This document shows positions 10,610-22,251 of a stretch of 64,000 nt of DNA, one piece after another. The stretch covers positions 1 to 64,000 of the forward strand of contig NW_022204065.1 of NCBI RefSeq assembly GCF_007655135.1, in the 5' to 3' direction. The translations under genes were made by a program, and so were the position numbers. This stretch comes from Punica granatum (taxonomy: Eukaryota; Streptophyta; Magnoliopsida; Myrtales; Lythraceae). The stretch's first letter is position 1. The number at the start of each line of letters is the position of its first letter. Under the pieces are notes generated by a model. It worked only from the letters and a program-made list of their open reading frames with translations, was not told the DNA's origin and did no database searches.

Positions 10610-12411
10610 AGTTTGAAAAAGAGAATCAAGAGTGGGCAGAGAAAGAAAGAATGAAACATGCATTCATTTGAGAGAGAGAGTGATAAGGGAGACAAATAAG
10701 GAGAATATAGTGGTGTTAATAGGGAGGTGGTTACCTTGTAATTTACTTTTTTTATCCCCAACTATTTGGTTATTGTAATTTTTCAAATAAGTCTCAAGGG
10801 CATATTTGGAAGAGGAAAGTGAGATGAAATGGGAGGCATTGGCTTTATATTAGTACTAGAGGTGGTGCACCCACGCTACAAGCGAAAATATATATAAAAA
10901 ATGTAAAAGTAATCAATTATGTTGACCGAGATATTGGGGTCGTCAACATATGCATATGTAAAATAAACATTTTTAGTTACTTCTTATAATTTCACAATTT
11001 GAATTGTAATTTTAAATAGTAAAATTGTCAATTGATATAAAAATATCAATAGTTGTTCTTGAAAGTTAACCAACGTCCAAAGAGAAGTATACAGCAAAAA
11101 AATCGTCCAAAGAGGAGAGAGATAAAATAGGTGTGGGGAAGAGAAGCGCTGAAGTAGGTAGTTTTTGAAAAGTAATTTTACTATTTGTCCCTTAATTGAT
11201 GGCTGTTATTAATCAAAGCATATCTTCTATGAGCAAATTAGGAAAGAAAAAATGAGACGGAAGAGTGATATCTCCCTTTATATAAATAGATGTCATGCTA
11301 CATAAAAGCAAACATATTTCCACGTTAAAATTACTTTGAATTTTCAATATTTTTAATTAAAAATTATCATCGCAATATAATATGTCTTAAGTGGCTTGTT
11401 AATTTTAAGTGAACGAATTTTACTTCCAGTAAGGGTTCCGAAATCAAAAGAATCTTGTCGTCAAAAGTACATCCCTAAGCGAGAATTAATCTCAATCAAC
11501 AGATTGACATAACCTTGTGTACACTATAAAAAAATAAAAATTTTCATGTAACAAACGAAAAAGAGACTTAAATTAGTGATAGATTAAAGTAGTCAGTTAA
11601 CAAGATGGGTTAGTTTTAGGATATTCGATGTTTGTTCCTCTAAAAAAGGGTTGTTGGCTCCACCCATTATCTCCTTCTACAACATGATGCGGTGAACGCC
11701 GAGCCAACGAGTTCAATCTAAGAGCGTAGCGAGTCTAAGGTAAATAAGCATTCGCCAATTGATAGGTATAGCATTGCAAGCAAATAGAGCAGAGAGCTTA
11801 CTCTTTGTTTCTATTAGAGTCGCGAACTTGTTGTAGTTGGCCCTAAAGGGGAACCTTGCTACAACCTTGTTATATCCCTGCATTCTTGCATGACTCGTTC
11901 TTCGTGTCTTGTTTCTAATGTCTCGGATGTGAGTTTGTGATCGAAGAAAAATCACGAATATAGATAGATATCGCTTGAGCAAATATTATTCAAGACTTGT
12001 TGGATTTTCAAATATCAGGGGTGTATATTTCAAAAAATAAATTATATATACCTAAATTAAATAAAAAATTTTGAAAATAGTTTTTTTTTTAATGAATGGA
12101 CGAGTAGGGTGGGTTCACTGGGTGGGGAAACCTACCCTTCTTGCCTTGTGGGCAGAATAGACGAGTTTTAACTAGTTTTAATTTTTTACAATAAAATAAT
12201 AATAATAATAATAATATGATGTGATATGATACTATGTGATGTTTTTTTTATTATTATATTCGTTTTTTAAAGAAAAAAAGGCCCCCAATTTGGATATGTG
12301 TTAATTTCACAACCATATAATGTTTTTTCTAAATTGGAATATTTTATTCAGTCAGGCCATTTATAACTTGTGCAAATTTAGAGAATCATTTTCGGTAACG
12401 TTCCTGCCCAG
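10610..12411. other. AT-rich gene-free segment upstream of SPH copy 1
   Basis: Matches 27384-29225 in unit 2. It holds the Helitron-like end above and an (AAT)n microsatellite near 12189-12215 (longer in unit 2, about 28998-29028). No coding potential that I would trust. The last 200 bases form the proximal promoter of the SPH gene. Confidence 0.6.
10855..10884 (-). mobile_element. Second Helitron-like 3' terminus, unit 1
   Basis: On the minus strand the hairpin CGCTTGTAGCG (10874-10884) is followed by TGGGTGCACCACCT and CTAGT (10855-10859). Unit 2 has the same structure at 27632-27661. Confidence 0.5.
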
Positions 12412-12414
12412 TAC

Positions 12415-12422
12415 TTTATATT
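12415..12422 (+). promoter_or_regulatory. Candidate TATA box of SPH copy 1
   Basis: TTTATATT lies 50 bases before the ATG, within a block (GCCCAGTACTTTATATTGCC) identical in the second copy. It implies a 5' leader of only about 20 bases if used. No transcript evidence is available here. Confidence 0.45.
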
Positions 12423-12471
12423 GCCAAACCACTCCCCTTTGAGCCCCAAATCATAGAGAAGAGAGTTCAAA

Positions 12472-12885
12472 ATGAATTCCTCCACGAAGCAACTCATTTG
12501 CTTGTTCGTTCTTCTAATTTTACTTGGGACATCATGTGATGCAGGATTTCTGAAGCACAAGACATATGTCGAGATCAAGAATTATTTGCCGGGACAAGCA
12601 AGCCTAACGATTCACTGCAAATCTAGCGACGATGACCTCGGGAAACATGTTCTCGGCCCACAGGGCACTTTCTCATTCCGTTTCCGACCTCGATTCATTG
12701 GTGGGACACTCTTCTTTTGCTCCTTCCAGTGGACAAATAGCCCGCTTTACTATTACGATATTTACATCCAGAGCAGGGATTATGACCGCTGCGCAGATTG
12801 TCTGTGGAGCATCCAACCAGAAGGTCCATGTTTGTTCGATGTTAAAACTGATACGTATAGTTTATGTGATCATTGGAAGCCATGA
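12472..12885 (+). CDS. S-protein homologue (self-incompatibility S1 family), copy 1
   Basis: A single-exon gene of 137 residues, the usual size for plant SPH proteins, which are small secreted proteins related to the poppy S-determinant. Residues 1-24 form a signal peptide (basic start, hydrophobic core LICLFVLLILLG, cleavage probably after SCDA). The mature part shows the family pattern: YVEIKNYLPGQ, LTIHCKSSDDDLG, then FSFRFRP, TLFFCSFQW, an RCADCLWSI block and a C-terminal CDHW. Cysteines in HCKS, FFCSF, RCADC, GPC and LCDHW could form disulfides. The start is the only ATG before the signal peptide, with matching sequence in the second copy. In other plants this family is often expressed in reproductive tissue or acts as a secreted signal; the role here is unknown. 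The gene is complete with no defect seen. Confidence 0.93.
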   Translation: MNSSTKQLICLFVLLILLGTSCDAGFLKHKTYVEIKNYLPGQASLTIHCKSSDDDLGKHVLGPQGTFSFRFRPRFIGGTLFFCSFQWTNSPLYYYDIYIQSRDYDRCADCLWSIQPEGPCLFDVKTDTYSLCDHWKP

Positions 12886-14022
12886 ATCTTGCTCCATCAA
12901 TGTTATCGGCGAGTTGGAAAAAATGATTGTTACGAGCGTTTATCGTTCTTATGAATACAGATATCTAAAAATAATTGTCCTTTTTCTTTTAATCAAGGGA
13001 TTGTGTCTTCCCCGTATAAGCTATTAATTAAGTGCCTTCGATTGAATTTCTTGTACTGTAACAGTCTACATTTGATTTCCATTTTGCTGTTACAATTTGG
13101 GCGGTGCATCAAGCATGAAACATGGAATGGGAGCTCGCTATCAATTGGTAAAAAGTATCATTGCATTGAGATCAAACTCAGACAAAGAAATTATGGATTC
13201 AATTTTCGCCTGTGTAAATTCAGTATCTTTTTATTTCTTCCTCTGTACCTTTCTAGGCCTATAAGCTGCCTTATAGTCGGGATGTATCATTCCACCTAAT
13301 AAATGAAGGATAGGAACAAACTCAAGAAAAAAAAAATTGAGTAGATAAAAATTTTATTGTATGTTATCTATTTTATATATTTAAAGTAGGTTCCACCAAA
13401 TAAGAGTCATCCATTTGTTCGATGACATAGACTCATAAATATGGGTCTATAATGACCCGAAAATGGACATGGGTGAAAAATCGGTGATTGACTTCACAGC
13501 TTACCTCATATGCGAGTTACATCACTTGTCTATAATTAATTAACGCCTAGTTGCGCACTTGAACTAAAGAGAATCCTATCCCTACAAGATATGCTCAACA
13601 ACTTGTTATATTTTATTTATTTTCTCTCTTATAAATGGAGTTTTGCTCCATTTGCCCAGGACATATAAAAGAGAAAGGGAGAAAGGCATGTAAGCAGTAA
13701 GAAAAGAAGAAAAAGAAGAGAGGGAGGCGCATAGACACGTAAGAAAGAGAGGAATGTGGGAATGTGTGAGACTTCCCTTATGATATATTATTCTCAATAA
13801 GATTTGAATATCATTTTCTATGCATCAACATTTGACGAGAGCTTACCGTTGGTTTTTTTTGTCAGCTCGTGGTGCAATGACCTTTCATGTTTCATGTTTA
13901 TAAATTATACTCTCGATATTAAAAATGATTAATTAAAGCAATAAAAGAAATGAAAAATTATTTATAGAATTAAAAAATTAAAAACAATTAATGATAGAAA
14001 ATAATAAGACCAAAAAATCATC
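12886..14022. other. 3' flank of SPH copy 1 and non-coding DNA
   Basis: Matches unit 2 from 29698, except for the MITE there. Around 13090-13300 a plus frame reads CIKHETWNGSSLSIGKKYHC and KFSIFLFLPLYLSRPI. It is shared with unit 2 (CIKDETWNGSSLSIGKKYHC) but lacks a start, so it is more likely 3' flanking sequence than a gene. The rest is AT-rich. Confidence 0.45.
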
Positions 14023-14126
14023 ACTATCCCTATAATCCTTCGTTAGTAAGTATTTCTCTTTTAAGACCTATTATTTTAGTCTCAATATTTTCACATCACT
14101 AAGAGATATTGGTTATGATTATTTAT
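14023..14126. other. About 105-bp segment inverted relative to unit 2
   Basis: The segment from TATCCCTATAATCC to GAGATATTGGTT is present in the opposite orientation in unit 2 (31113-31277), where it is also partly duplicated. Flanks on both sides (AAAAATCATCAC and GATTATTTATG) are colinear in the two units. Confidence 0.7.
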
Positions 14127-14183
14127 GTTAAATTATTTTTGGAGAATATTATTTATATATTAATAAAAAATAAAACTGCAAAT

Positions 14184-14214
14184 CCCGCACAAATTGTGGG
14201 CTATAAGAGCTATT
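14184..14214 (+). mobile_element. Helitron-like 3' terminus, unit 1
   Basis: An imperfect hairpin CCCGCACAAATTGTGGG is followed by CTATAAGAG and CTATT. The unit 2 copy (31343-31374) has the canonical CTAGT ending, so the unit 1 end has probably mutated. Confidence 0.45.
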
Positions 14215-14462
14215 ATATAACTATTTTAGATTCCTATAACAACAGATCTCCATTCTTTTAACGCGTCTTTTCGTAAGCTTTCTCTCAACACATGATCCAT
14301 TCACATTTCCTGCTTTAATGTATTACGTGATTGCCAACATGAATTCATTACATGATAGATTATACACCAAAAACGAGATCGAGAAGTTATTTGTAAGTTT
14401 TACCCTATTATTGTTCATGATTTCAATTTTAAATATTAATTAAAATTATAAAATGCATATGT

Positions 14463-14491
14463 CCACGCAACACATGGGGCATATGACTAGT
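14463..14491 (+). mobile_element. Helitron-like 3' terminus, unit 1
   Basis: CCACGCAACACATGG, a degenerate hairpin, is followed by a short spacer and CTAGT (14487-14491). Unit 2 has a better hairpin (CCACGCAACACGTGG) and CTAGC at 31622-31650. Confidence 0.45.
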
Positions 14492-15853
14492 ATATACTTA
14501 AGTAACCTCTTGCGAATGAGAGCTCTGTTCGTTCGACAAGAGCTTACCTTTGCTCGTTCCTTCAACTCGTGGGATAACGTCCCTTCATAATCTTGCATTA
14601 AAACTTATACACAAACCTCAAATCAAATTTTATTGTTGTAATAATTATTTTTTATAATTCCCATACCATTATTATAGGCTCTTTATAGAAATTTCAATGA
14701 ATATATTTATAATATATAAAAGCTAAAGCGGGAGACATGATAACTCCATTGCTAAACTTCAGCTCGCGATTGAGTGTAGTGCGAATATGGGAGCTCCAAT
14801 TGCTAAACCTCAGCTCGTGATTAAGTGTCTTCTCGATTACTCAGATAATCAATTTCTTCAAGAACAAAAAAAAAATGTATTTGAATATTTCAATTTTAAT
14901 ACAATCAAACCAATTAAATTTATATTAAAAATCCAATAAATATTATAAATTTTTTGTAAAAAATTCCAATAAATATTAAAAGTTTTTAAATATAATATGA
15001 TCTTGAGAAATTAAAAGTTTATATATATATATATATCAAATAATTATATTTTATTAATTTCTCTAATCACCCGCACAATGCGCGGGACTGTACCTAACAA
15101 TATATCATTACAGCACAAATGAGCTATTGAAATGTCATTATATGTCTCTGTAGGTCATTTATTTGCCTCTAAAATCTTCAGAGACAGATAAATTAATTGA
15201 TCGTGTTGTTTTTTCTATAGACCTTTAGAGACAAATTCAAAACGAATTTTTATTTATTTTTAACTAGTGCAATTAGAAAAAAAAAATGATTTGGCTCTTA
15301 GAATAAGGGAAAGCATCCCATAAATTGTCTTTATATACTTTTTAAAATTGTCTCTTTTCACACAAATCAACTCAATTCACCATCCCAATAAATTTTCTAA
15401 CAGAGAGATTCGAACTTGCAACCTCCACTTTAGCATGACATCACTTTATCCAATGCACTGATACTCCTTACTTGTCTAAATTTGTAACTTTTATTATTTA
15501 TTTTACCTTAATGATAATATTTATATTCTAAATGAATTATTAGTATTTTATTTATAAGTTTTTTAATTAATCTACGAAATTATAATATTTATTCCAATCA
15601 AATATTTTGTGAGGATTTATCTTTTTAAAGAAAAACTTCTGATAGACTATTGTTTGAAATTATGCTGGAAATTTTTTGATATAATTTTTATAAACAATGT
15701 GTTAGTCGAGTGGAAAGGCCAGAAATTCTTGTGTTCATCGAATTTACGTAGAGAATAAGAAGAGAAATATGCTGGTGAGAAAAAAAGAATCAAGAAGAAT
15801 ATGTAAAAGCATGACAAGAGAAAATACTTGCATTGAATAGGAGACCGAATGAA

Positions 15854-15889
<36 letters not shown>

Positions 15890-16300
15890 AATGGTTCCTC
15901 GAAAAAAAAGATGAAAGAATGAAAAATTGAAAAGAAAAAGTAAATTAAAAACAACGACTTTCACACTTATTTATTTTTAATTTGTGAAATTTTTCATTGA
16001 AAAATAATAGTTTAAAATTCAATTTAGCAACTCTATATTAGTCTCTACACATTGATATAATTTTAAGAGCGTATTAATTAGTCTCTATTGCTCATACATT
16101 AACCAAAATCTTTTGAAGTCTACAAATCTTTTTATAATTAATTATACAAGAGACAAATAATATATCATATAGAGACACAATTTTATTTGTTCCTAAAAGT
16201 AAAGACTTAAGAGCATATATATTAGTCTCTATAAGTTAAGAGCGTATAAATTAGGACTGTCGAAAAACTATACCATTAAGACTATCGAAAATTCAATTCC
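14492..16300. other. AT-rich repeat-derived stretch with AGAGAC/GTCTCT motifs
   Basis: No gene. Short GTCTCT and AGAGACAAAT words cluster at about 15120-15240 and 16030-16240 in both orientations, as in the subterminal regions of non-autonomous DNA transposons. A hairpin CCCGCACAATGCGCGGG lies at about 15070-15087. A (TA)n run lies at about 15857-15884. Long open frames here are products of AT-rich and simple sequence. Unit 2 counterpart: 31651-33450. Confidence 0.5.
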
Positions 16301-16302
16301 AA

Positions 16303-16870
16303 TTTCGGAAGAAGATTTTAACTTGCAATTGTTTTCTAAAGAGTCTATTTTGGAACATAGAAAGAAATACAAGCTTTTGCATGTAGGTTGGGTTGAAGTA
16401 CCTGTAAAATCTTGGCACAGAGTTGGTTTAGATTTCCGATTGATGATGTTTACGTGACGCAAGATTTATTACATTTAAGAAATCATTGTTAGCAGGTGAG
16501 AATCCAATCTTCCATTGATTTAGATGACCACAGGGGAAACAGTTTTGTTAGAGGCTAATACTCAAAGAAATAACACCAAACTACTTGAAATGGAAAGAAA
16601 TAACTTTTCCGGAATCATGGAATTTGAAGCAAGTGATATCGAAGAATGAAAACACATCTAGTAATGTTCCTTCTAGGATAATTGAATATGAAGATGGAAG
16701 CGTGCAATTGAATTTTGAAAGAAATAGGCTAAGACGAATACCTTCTGACCGAGAATTAGCGAGCTTGGCCTCTTCGTTATTTGTTACTCCATCTAGACAT
16801 TTCTTCCATTCTGCTCCAGTAAAACTTGAAAGGTGTTGATTTTAAAAGAGAAATTCCAAATCTAGTTTCC
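16303..16870 (+). pseudogene. Movement-protein-like polyprotein remnant, unit 1
   Basis: Two in-phase pieces separated by stops. The first (16303-16457) reads LEHRKKYKLLHVGWVEVPVK, which resembles the start of the 30K-type movement domain in plant pararetroviral and related retroelement polyproteins. The second (16585-16839) begins MKWKEITFPESWNLKQV and continues IIEYEDGSVQLNFERNRLRR, resembling the linker after that domain. The middle of the domain is missing or decayed. The sequence is broken by stops at 16456 and others. An equivalent remnant lies at 33450-34035. The function in the host is presumably none. Confidence 0.45.
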
Positions 16871-16984
16871 AAAATAATGATGTTGAAATAGAAAACCAAA
16901 AATCTTTTTCGCCTAAAAGATCAGGTTAAATTCTGATTATGATTTATACATGATCAAAAGAGAAGTTCATTTCAACAAAGAAAA

Positions 16985-17519
16985 GGGTTAATTACCTAAA
17001 AAAATATAAATTTTTACATTTTATCAATTTTAGCACGAACATTTTTTCTTGACCTAAAATACACAAATTATCAAAATGATATTAGTATTAACACGGCATC
17101 ATCTTTTTTGATTGGTGAAGCCTCAATGGCGATCACCGCCCCTCAATCGAGGTTGCTTGTGATGAGATATGTTTCCCCTTACCGCAATTGTAGGGTGGTG
17201 GCCGTCGATGAAGCTCCCGGCCCCGACCCCTCTTCCTTCCATACTCGAATTTATTTTCTTTTTTTTTTTTCAAATTCAGGCAATAAGGGCTTCAATGGAA
17301 GTCACCACCGCCTCTGTAGAGTCGCCGGCGACTACTAAGGTCGTCAACTGTCTCGATCAGGGATGGTGGATAACAATTCCCATTTAAATTAAAGAAAAAG
17401 TTGGCACGTGCTAACATTAATATCAAATTAATAGGTTGTGCATTTTCAGGTCAAGAAAAAAAATTTCATGCTAAAATTGACAAAATGTGAAAAGTTTGTA
17501 TTTTTTAGGTAATTAATTC
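16985..17519. mobile_element. Non-autonomous DNA transposon with about 80-base terminal inverted repeats
   Basis: The left end TTAATTACCTAAAAAA and the right end TTTTTTAGGTAATTAA are inverted copies. The match continues inward for about 80 bases (TTGACAAAATGTG opposite ACATTTTATCAA, and TTCTTGACCT opposite AGGTCAAGAA). The centre, about 17110-17390, is GC-richer. No transposase is encoded. Long inverted ends fit a Mutator-like or foldback element. Unit 2 keeps only the left part (34130-34465). Confidence 0.6.
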
Positions 17520-18038
17520 TATAGAAAAACTAATAAAATAATTTTATATCTTAGAAAATAAAGAAAATTCGAGGAGTTTTTTGAAAAAAATAGAGTAAAG
17601 CAAAACTGGATGAAATCTAAAAGTATTACTATAAATTTATGGATGATTGGAAAATGGAAATTTCGTTTTTTAACTGGTTTGAGAGTATCAAGGTTTGAAG
17701 AACTTCGAGTAGCGAAATTGGTGTTTGTCCACAATAATTATCATAATTAAATTTTATCTATGAAATCACCAATTTTGATTCAATGCTGTGATAGCAACTA
17801 AATAAGCAATCTAAGATAATTGTTTTGCTCACAATAAAAAGAAGATAATTAGTGTAGAAAATCGAAGTAGCTAGAGAAGCAATATCTAAGATAATAAAAT
17901 TAGAAAACAAATTTATTACAACATAAAAATCATTTCAATTCAATGATATGTATAGACATAAACTGCTGAATATAAAATCACAAGAGGTAAACGGATTATA
18001 TTTAATGACACGTTTATTGGATTGTTTATCTTGAAATT

Positions 18039-18075
<37 letters not shown>

Positions 18076-19075
18076 GTAAAGATAAATATATATATATATG
18101 TTTAATTTATCAACATACTCCTACTTTGTTATAATAAGAAATTTTTGAAAAAGCATAATATCCATAAGAATTTATATCATAATTAAAAATTAGGAGAATT
18201 AAATTTATAATATATACTACTTGAGAGAAATTTTAGAAGAAAAATCTTAAAATAATTTTTGGATCATAATTTTGAAGTATATATAAATATGTATATCACA
18301 CAAGTACAATTATTCTCCAAAAAAGTAAAGAAAATAATTAAGATTGATTTTCAAATAAAAATATTTCTTAAATATAATCCTAAAGATTACATGAATTATT
18401 ACTTATAAAGAAAAGGTAATAAATTATGTTCAATATTGTGAACCTTATCATAAAAATTACAAATTAATAAATAATCCTACAAGTATAGTGATCTTATCAT
18501 ATTGATGATTTTATCCCTCCTTCTACGTCCCACTATCTTGTAATCTCATTCTAATTGTCCATGTATTATTTCTAGATTCTAATTTTTTTTACATGAAGTA
18601 AATGATTTTAGCACCTCAAGATCTCTAATATTATAAATTGTAAATTAATTAATTAATTAATTAATTAAGTAAAATTCTCATGCAAACTTGAAAAATAACG
18701 AAAGAGAAGTTAGAGAATATACTTACAACTATAGATGATCGAGTGGAAAAATAACGCCTCAAAATTTGCTATAAATAAAAATAAATAAATAAAGCAAGTG
18801 TGTTTACAAGTATGGATAACCAAATGGAAAAAGCCCAAGAATAACTAAATGGAAAAAAGCCCTTAACTCGGGAAGATTTACACATAATATATAGATTGAT
18901 TCAAATTTTATTAGAGAAAGAAAATTAGGGAATCGTTGAGTGAGGGAAATCTTTCTTTCCTTGACATGATCTATCACCATATATGTTACATATTCATAAA
19001 AAAATAAGAAATATTCTATAATCTATGAAAAAAAAATTCGATTTTCTTAATAGTTATAATATGTATGAAGATTTC
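17520..19075. other. AT-rich gene-free segment
   Basis: Nothing coding seen. It contains (TA)n at about 18046-18072 and (TTAA)n at about 18645-18668. The part up to 18394 is absent from unit 2; the part from 18395 matches 34466 onward. Confidence 0.5.
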
Positions 19076-19317
19076 CCAAACATCGGCCTACACCTGTTGG
19101 AATTGACGAAAAAGCATAAGGTGCTGAAGTGGATGAAACGCTTCTTCGTCAAAGGGGGGGCAAACTGTTGACACTCGATTTTTGGCAGGTTTCCATAAAG
19201 TGGGTCGGCCTGTTTTGTCCGGTTCGCCTATGGTATGAGGGATTAAAATCAACCCTATATCGAGAATATATCCAGGCATGATGGTTTATTTGTGGAGGAT
19301 GCTAACGCAACAGAATG
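19076..19317 (+). mobile_element. Tat-type gypsy 3' end (polypurine tract and LTR start), unit 1
   Basis: A polypurine tract AAAGGGGGGGCAAAC ends at 19165 and is followed at once by TGTTGACACTCGATTTTT, a typical start of Tat/Ogre-lineage LTRs. Only about 150 bases of the LTR remain. Unit 2 has the same remnant at about 35155-35397 with a more decayed purine tract. Confidence 0.6.
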
Positions 19318-20048
19318 GTCTTAAGCATAGTGAGTGAGAATTAGAGTAGCTCGAATCAGGAGGCCCAGCCCAACAATAGGGTCGGTCGACTCAATTGGAG
19401 AAAGTCAACGGTCTACTTACAGGGTCGGTTTCCCTTGTGTACTGAACTGGTTGGCTGAGTTGGAACCAATTGTCGGCTTGATCCAATCCCAAGCATGAAA
19501 GTAGTAAATTGGTCTGACCCTGTTTTTGGTTAAATTGGCCACTACGATTTTCCTTCCCTTGAGATCAACTATCTCTTGAGCACTTACTAGCGGTTTCAAA
19601 TATGTCAAATCAATTATCTGAAATGAATTAGTTTCATATTTTAAAATCAACCTTTATCGAAAACAAGCACAATTTTCCAAAATGACATTGTAGGTGCAAA
19701 AAAACCGATCATCTAGATTCCAACGGTCTAGATCGAACTGTGGCATTTGTCTCAATAAAAGTAAACTCCCAAAAAGTCTCACATGTGCACTCCAACACCT
19801 TGGGATAGTCATCAAGATCATCCCGTGGTCCCTTTAGTTCAATATAATGGACAATGATAAAATCATTACCTTTCTCAAGTCGACAAATTACATTCTTCAA
19901 ATGATGAATTCTCTGCGCATTGCCTTACGAGTAGCACCCTTTAGCTCATTCCACATCTAGAGTGCATTGTCGACATACGTGAGACTTGCTTGCAGATTCT
20001 TGTCCAGGGAATTATCCAACCAAGCAATGATCTTAATATTGCACACAT
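19318..20048 (-). pseudogene. Copia gag remnant, left part, unit 1
   Basis: The minus strand carries gag-like text in broken frames: IIAWLDNSLDKNLQASLTYV, then MWNELKGATRKAMRREFI, and LKGPRDDLDDYPKVLECTC, as in copia gag proteins. It continues on the other side of the hAT-like insertion at 20867. No intact ORF. Unit 2 copy: 37641-38360. Confidence 0.6.
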
Positions 20049-20683
20049 AATTGTTGAGACTCGCGAGTCGAATCGTAAAATCGCACTATTATGCAATTCA
20101 CAAGGGGACTAGTGGTTCCAATTTCACTCCGGCAATCGAAATCTTAGAATCGTGGTAGAATAGCATCCAAAGTCATAGAATCGTAGAATCAGTGCGGTTC
20201 TACCGATTCTACATTAGGCTCAAAACTAAAAATTGGACCAAATCCAAGCCAATTATTCGGCCCATAAGGCAACCCGACTGAATTTTTTCCCTCTTCTATT
20301 GATCGACGAATGAATAGAGAATTGACTCCTGACTTCTGAGCCCTATCAAAGTCTCAAAGAAATAAAAGACTCCAGCCCTAGCTTATCTCATCGCTCAAAT
20401 CTTGCCTTCTCCTGTTGAAATTGCATTCATTCCTCGCTCAAATTGTCGATTGTAATCTTTGTCTTTCCTCCTTCGGTCGAAATTGCCAATTGTAATAGTC
20501 ATTCTTCGAGCACTGTTGTGTGCTGCTATCTACTTCAAGCTCTTTGTTGTTGCTCTGTTGTGCATTGATGATGTTGGTGGCGATGAAGATTTGGATGACA
20601 TTTGTTCTGTTTAATCATCCTATGTTATGTTGTTAGCTTTTTATTTCTATTTCGATACTCTGAGTTGTGAACTATGATTTGGT

Positions 20684-20756
<73 letters not shown>

Positions 20757-20866
20757 GCTATTTTTTTAATTAGAGGTAATCTTACGATTCATGATTCGAA
20801 TTTATGATTCACTATTCCACGACCCTCGGCCGATTCTAGTTAGAATCGCGAATCTGATAACCTTGG
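20049..20866. mobile_element. hAT-like non-autonomous element, unit 1
   Basis: Inserted in the copia gag remnant. The right end on the minus strand starts CAAGGTTATCAGATTCGC; the left end is a degenerate inverted match. Flanking 8-base words (TTGCACAC/TTACACAT region) fit a decayed target duplication. The interior carries repeated GAATCGTAGAATCG words and a (TA)n(GT)n(TA)n microsatellite at about 20687-20757. Unit 2 copy 38361-44448 is split by the solo LTR. Confidence 0.5.
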
Positions 20867-21100
20867 TTACACATGTCCAAAGAATTAAATCAATTGATGA
20901 TAGATCCGACATCTGCAATGACCCATCAATGAACCATAATTTGTTCTTCGGTCAAAGGGCTCGCTTTGTTGCTTTGGCTCATGTCGGATAGTTATTGCCC
21001 ATCATAATGGCGTAACGAGAATTTAACCAGCACTGTCCGAAGCATTAAGAAAATAAGGAGACGATGGAACTTCTCTTCAACCGATTTTCCTTTGTTTTCA
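20867..21100 (-). pseudogene. Copia gag remnant, right part, unit 1
   Basis: Minus strand reads PKNKLWFIDGSLQM followed by ILWTCVT, the N-terminal half of copia gag. It joins in sense to the left part (19318-20048) once the hAT-like element is ignored. Unit 2 copy: 44449-44690. Confidence 0.6.
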
Positions 21101-21683
21101 AACATGGTGAATCGAGAAACTGAGATAAGGAGCTTAACGGGGCATTTGGTTGGTGGGTTAGGAATGGAGGGGGATTAGGACAAGGGGAGAGTTGGAATTA
21201 GATGGGATTATAATTGATATTGAGGTTTCAATTTTTTTGTTTGGTTCAATCTCGGAACAAACCTGTATTTAGATATTATTAAAGATTAAAAAGACTCCTT
21301 TGAAATAAGATTATTTGTATTTTTTAGGTGAGACTTGTCGGCTAAGTGACTTGGGAGGAGGTTTCCCTAAGTTTATGAGCCTTGAGCGACCACATCGAAC
21401 AACATTGAGGCAGGTAGACCTCATGGGCTCAAGGCGGGGCTCACCCCAAGGAGCCTGGCAAGCAATCTCGTCGTCGACGTGAGAGATAGCCACGACAAGG
21501 CCAGATGATCCCTCTCCTCTCCATGTTGATTCCGATCAGGAAGAGTTGGTCAGAATGTCGCCGGTGGAATGCAGGTGCGAGCGATGGTTGTACAGGTGCC
21601 TTGGATGGAGGCAAGGACAGAAGGCAAGATGGTGGAAATTAGATCAATAATGGAGGGCATTTTGGACTTTGTGATAAACATCA
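21101..21683. other. Host flank of the pararetrovirus insertion, unit 1
   Basis: No gene recognised. 21135-21300 has the GGCATTTGGTTGGTGGGTTAG look of a MITE end. 21340-21680 is colinear with about 44990-45349 of unit 2, which has an additional 60-100 bases. It directly abuts the viral sequence. Confidence 0.4.
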
Positions 21684-22185
21684 GCGTTAAGGGCAGTCTC
21701 CATCATTCCTATATAGGAATGTTGATACTTTAGGAATCCGGTGTCTAACAAAGCCATACGAGCCACAATGGGCAGACCCTTCCTACCATGGTAACTAAAG
21801 GCAAATCGAATTGCACCGAAGTGGAGATGAGTATATCCTTGGGAGATCCACTATCGTGGAAACTCCAGAGGAATCTGCAGGGCCACGAATTATTTAATTT
21901 TTGATGATTGAAGAGGATGCTATTCAAAACTCGTTGATTGAACATATTCTTTAACTTCGAGAGGGGTTGTATGATGAGATGTTGGATGCTTCTTATTGGA
22001 GAGAAAGCAACTGGCTTTGAAATGGTGGTGTATGGGTTCATAAGGGGTAGATCGGTAGCGGAAATCTTGTCATAGGTAGGAAATCTCATAGAGGGCATCT
22101 AGTTTATGGCCGAAAGACTTCTAAAATGGGTCTCAACAGAACGAGTAACGTCAGTTGTTTGGGGAGTTACAGAAGGAGTACTCAT
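21684..22185 (-). pseudogene. Pararetroviral ORF1, N-terminal (movement-protein) part, copy 1
   Basis: ORF1 begins MSTPSVTPQT at 22185. It has an early stop and then an open stretch with LMNPYTTISKP and AFSPIRSIQHL that parallels copy 2. Frameshifts replace the movement domain core with out-of-frame text. It ends at the same codon (N-A) as copy 2. Inactive. Confidence 0.7.
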
Positions 22186-22238
22186 GGTGAACTCTAGGCA
22201 TCATGGATAGAATTCTTCAGTAATTCTAACAATAACCA

Positions 22239-22251
22239 GGCTCTCATACTA
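22239..22251 (-). other. Degenerate viral primer-binding site, copy 1
   Basis: Minus strand reads TAGTATGAGAGCC, two mismatches from the initiator tRNA-Met site TGGTATCAGAGCC. It lies 54 bases before the ORF1 ATG, in the leader where caulimovirid sites lie. Confidence 0.55.

Noticed and set aside
13003..13299. Possible small gene after SPH copy 1, shared with 30152-30418
   Set aside because: Similarity between units is expected from the duplication; no start, no domain, and more likely SPH 3' flank.
15647..15964. 105-residue ORF with a hydrophobic, Phe-rich sequence, and its unit 2 counterpart
   Set aside because: Translation of AT-rich DNA and a (TA)n run; not kept between the two units.
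20687..20757. (TA)n(GT)n(TA)n run as a regulatory Z-DNA element
   Set aside because: A simple microsatellite within a hAT-like element; nothing ties it to a gene.
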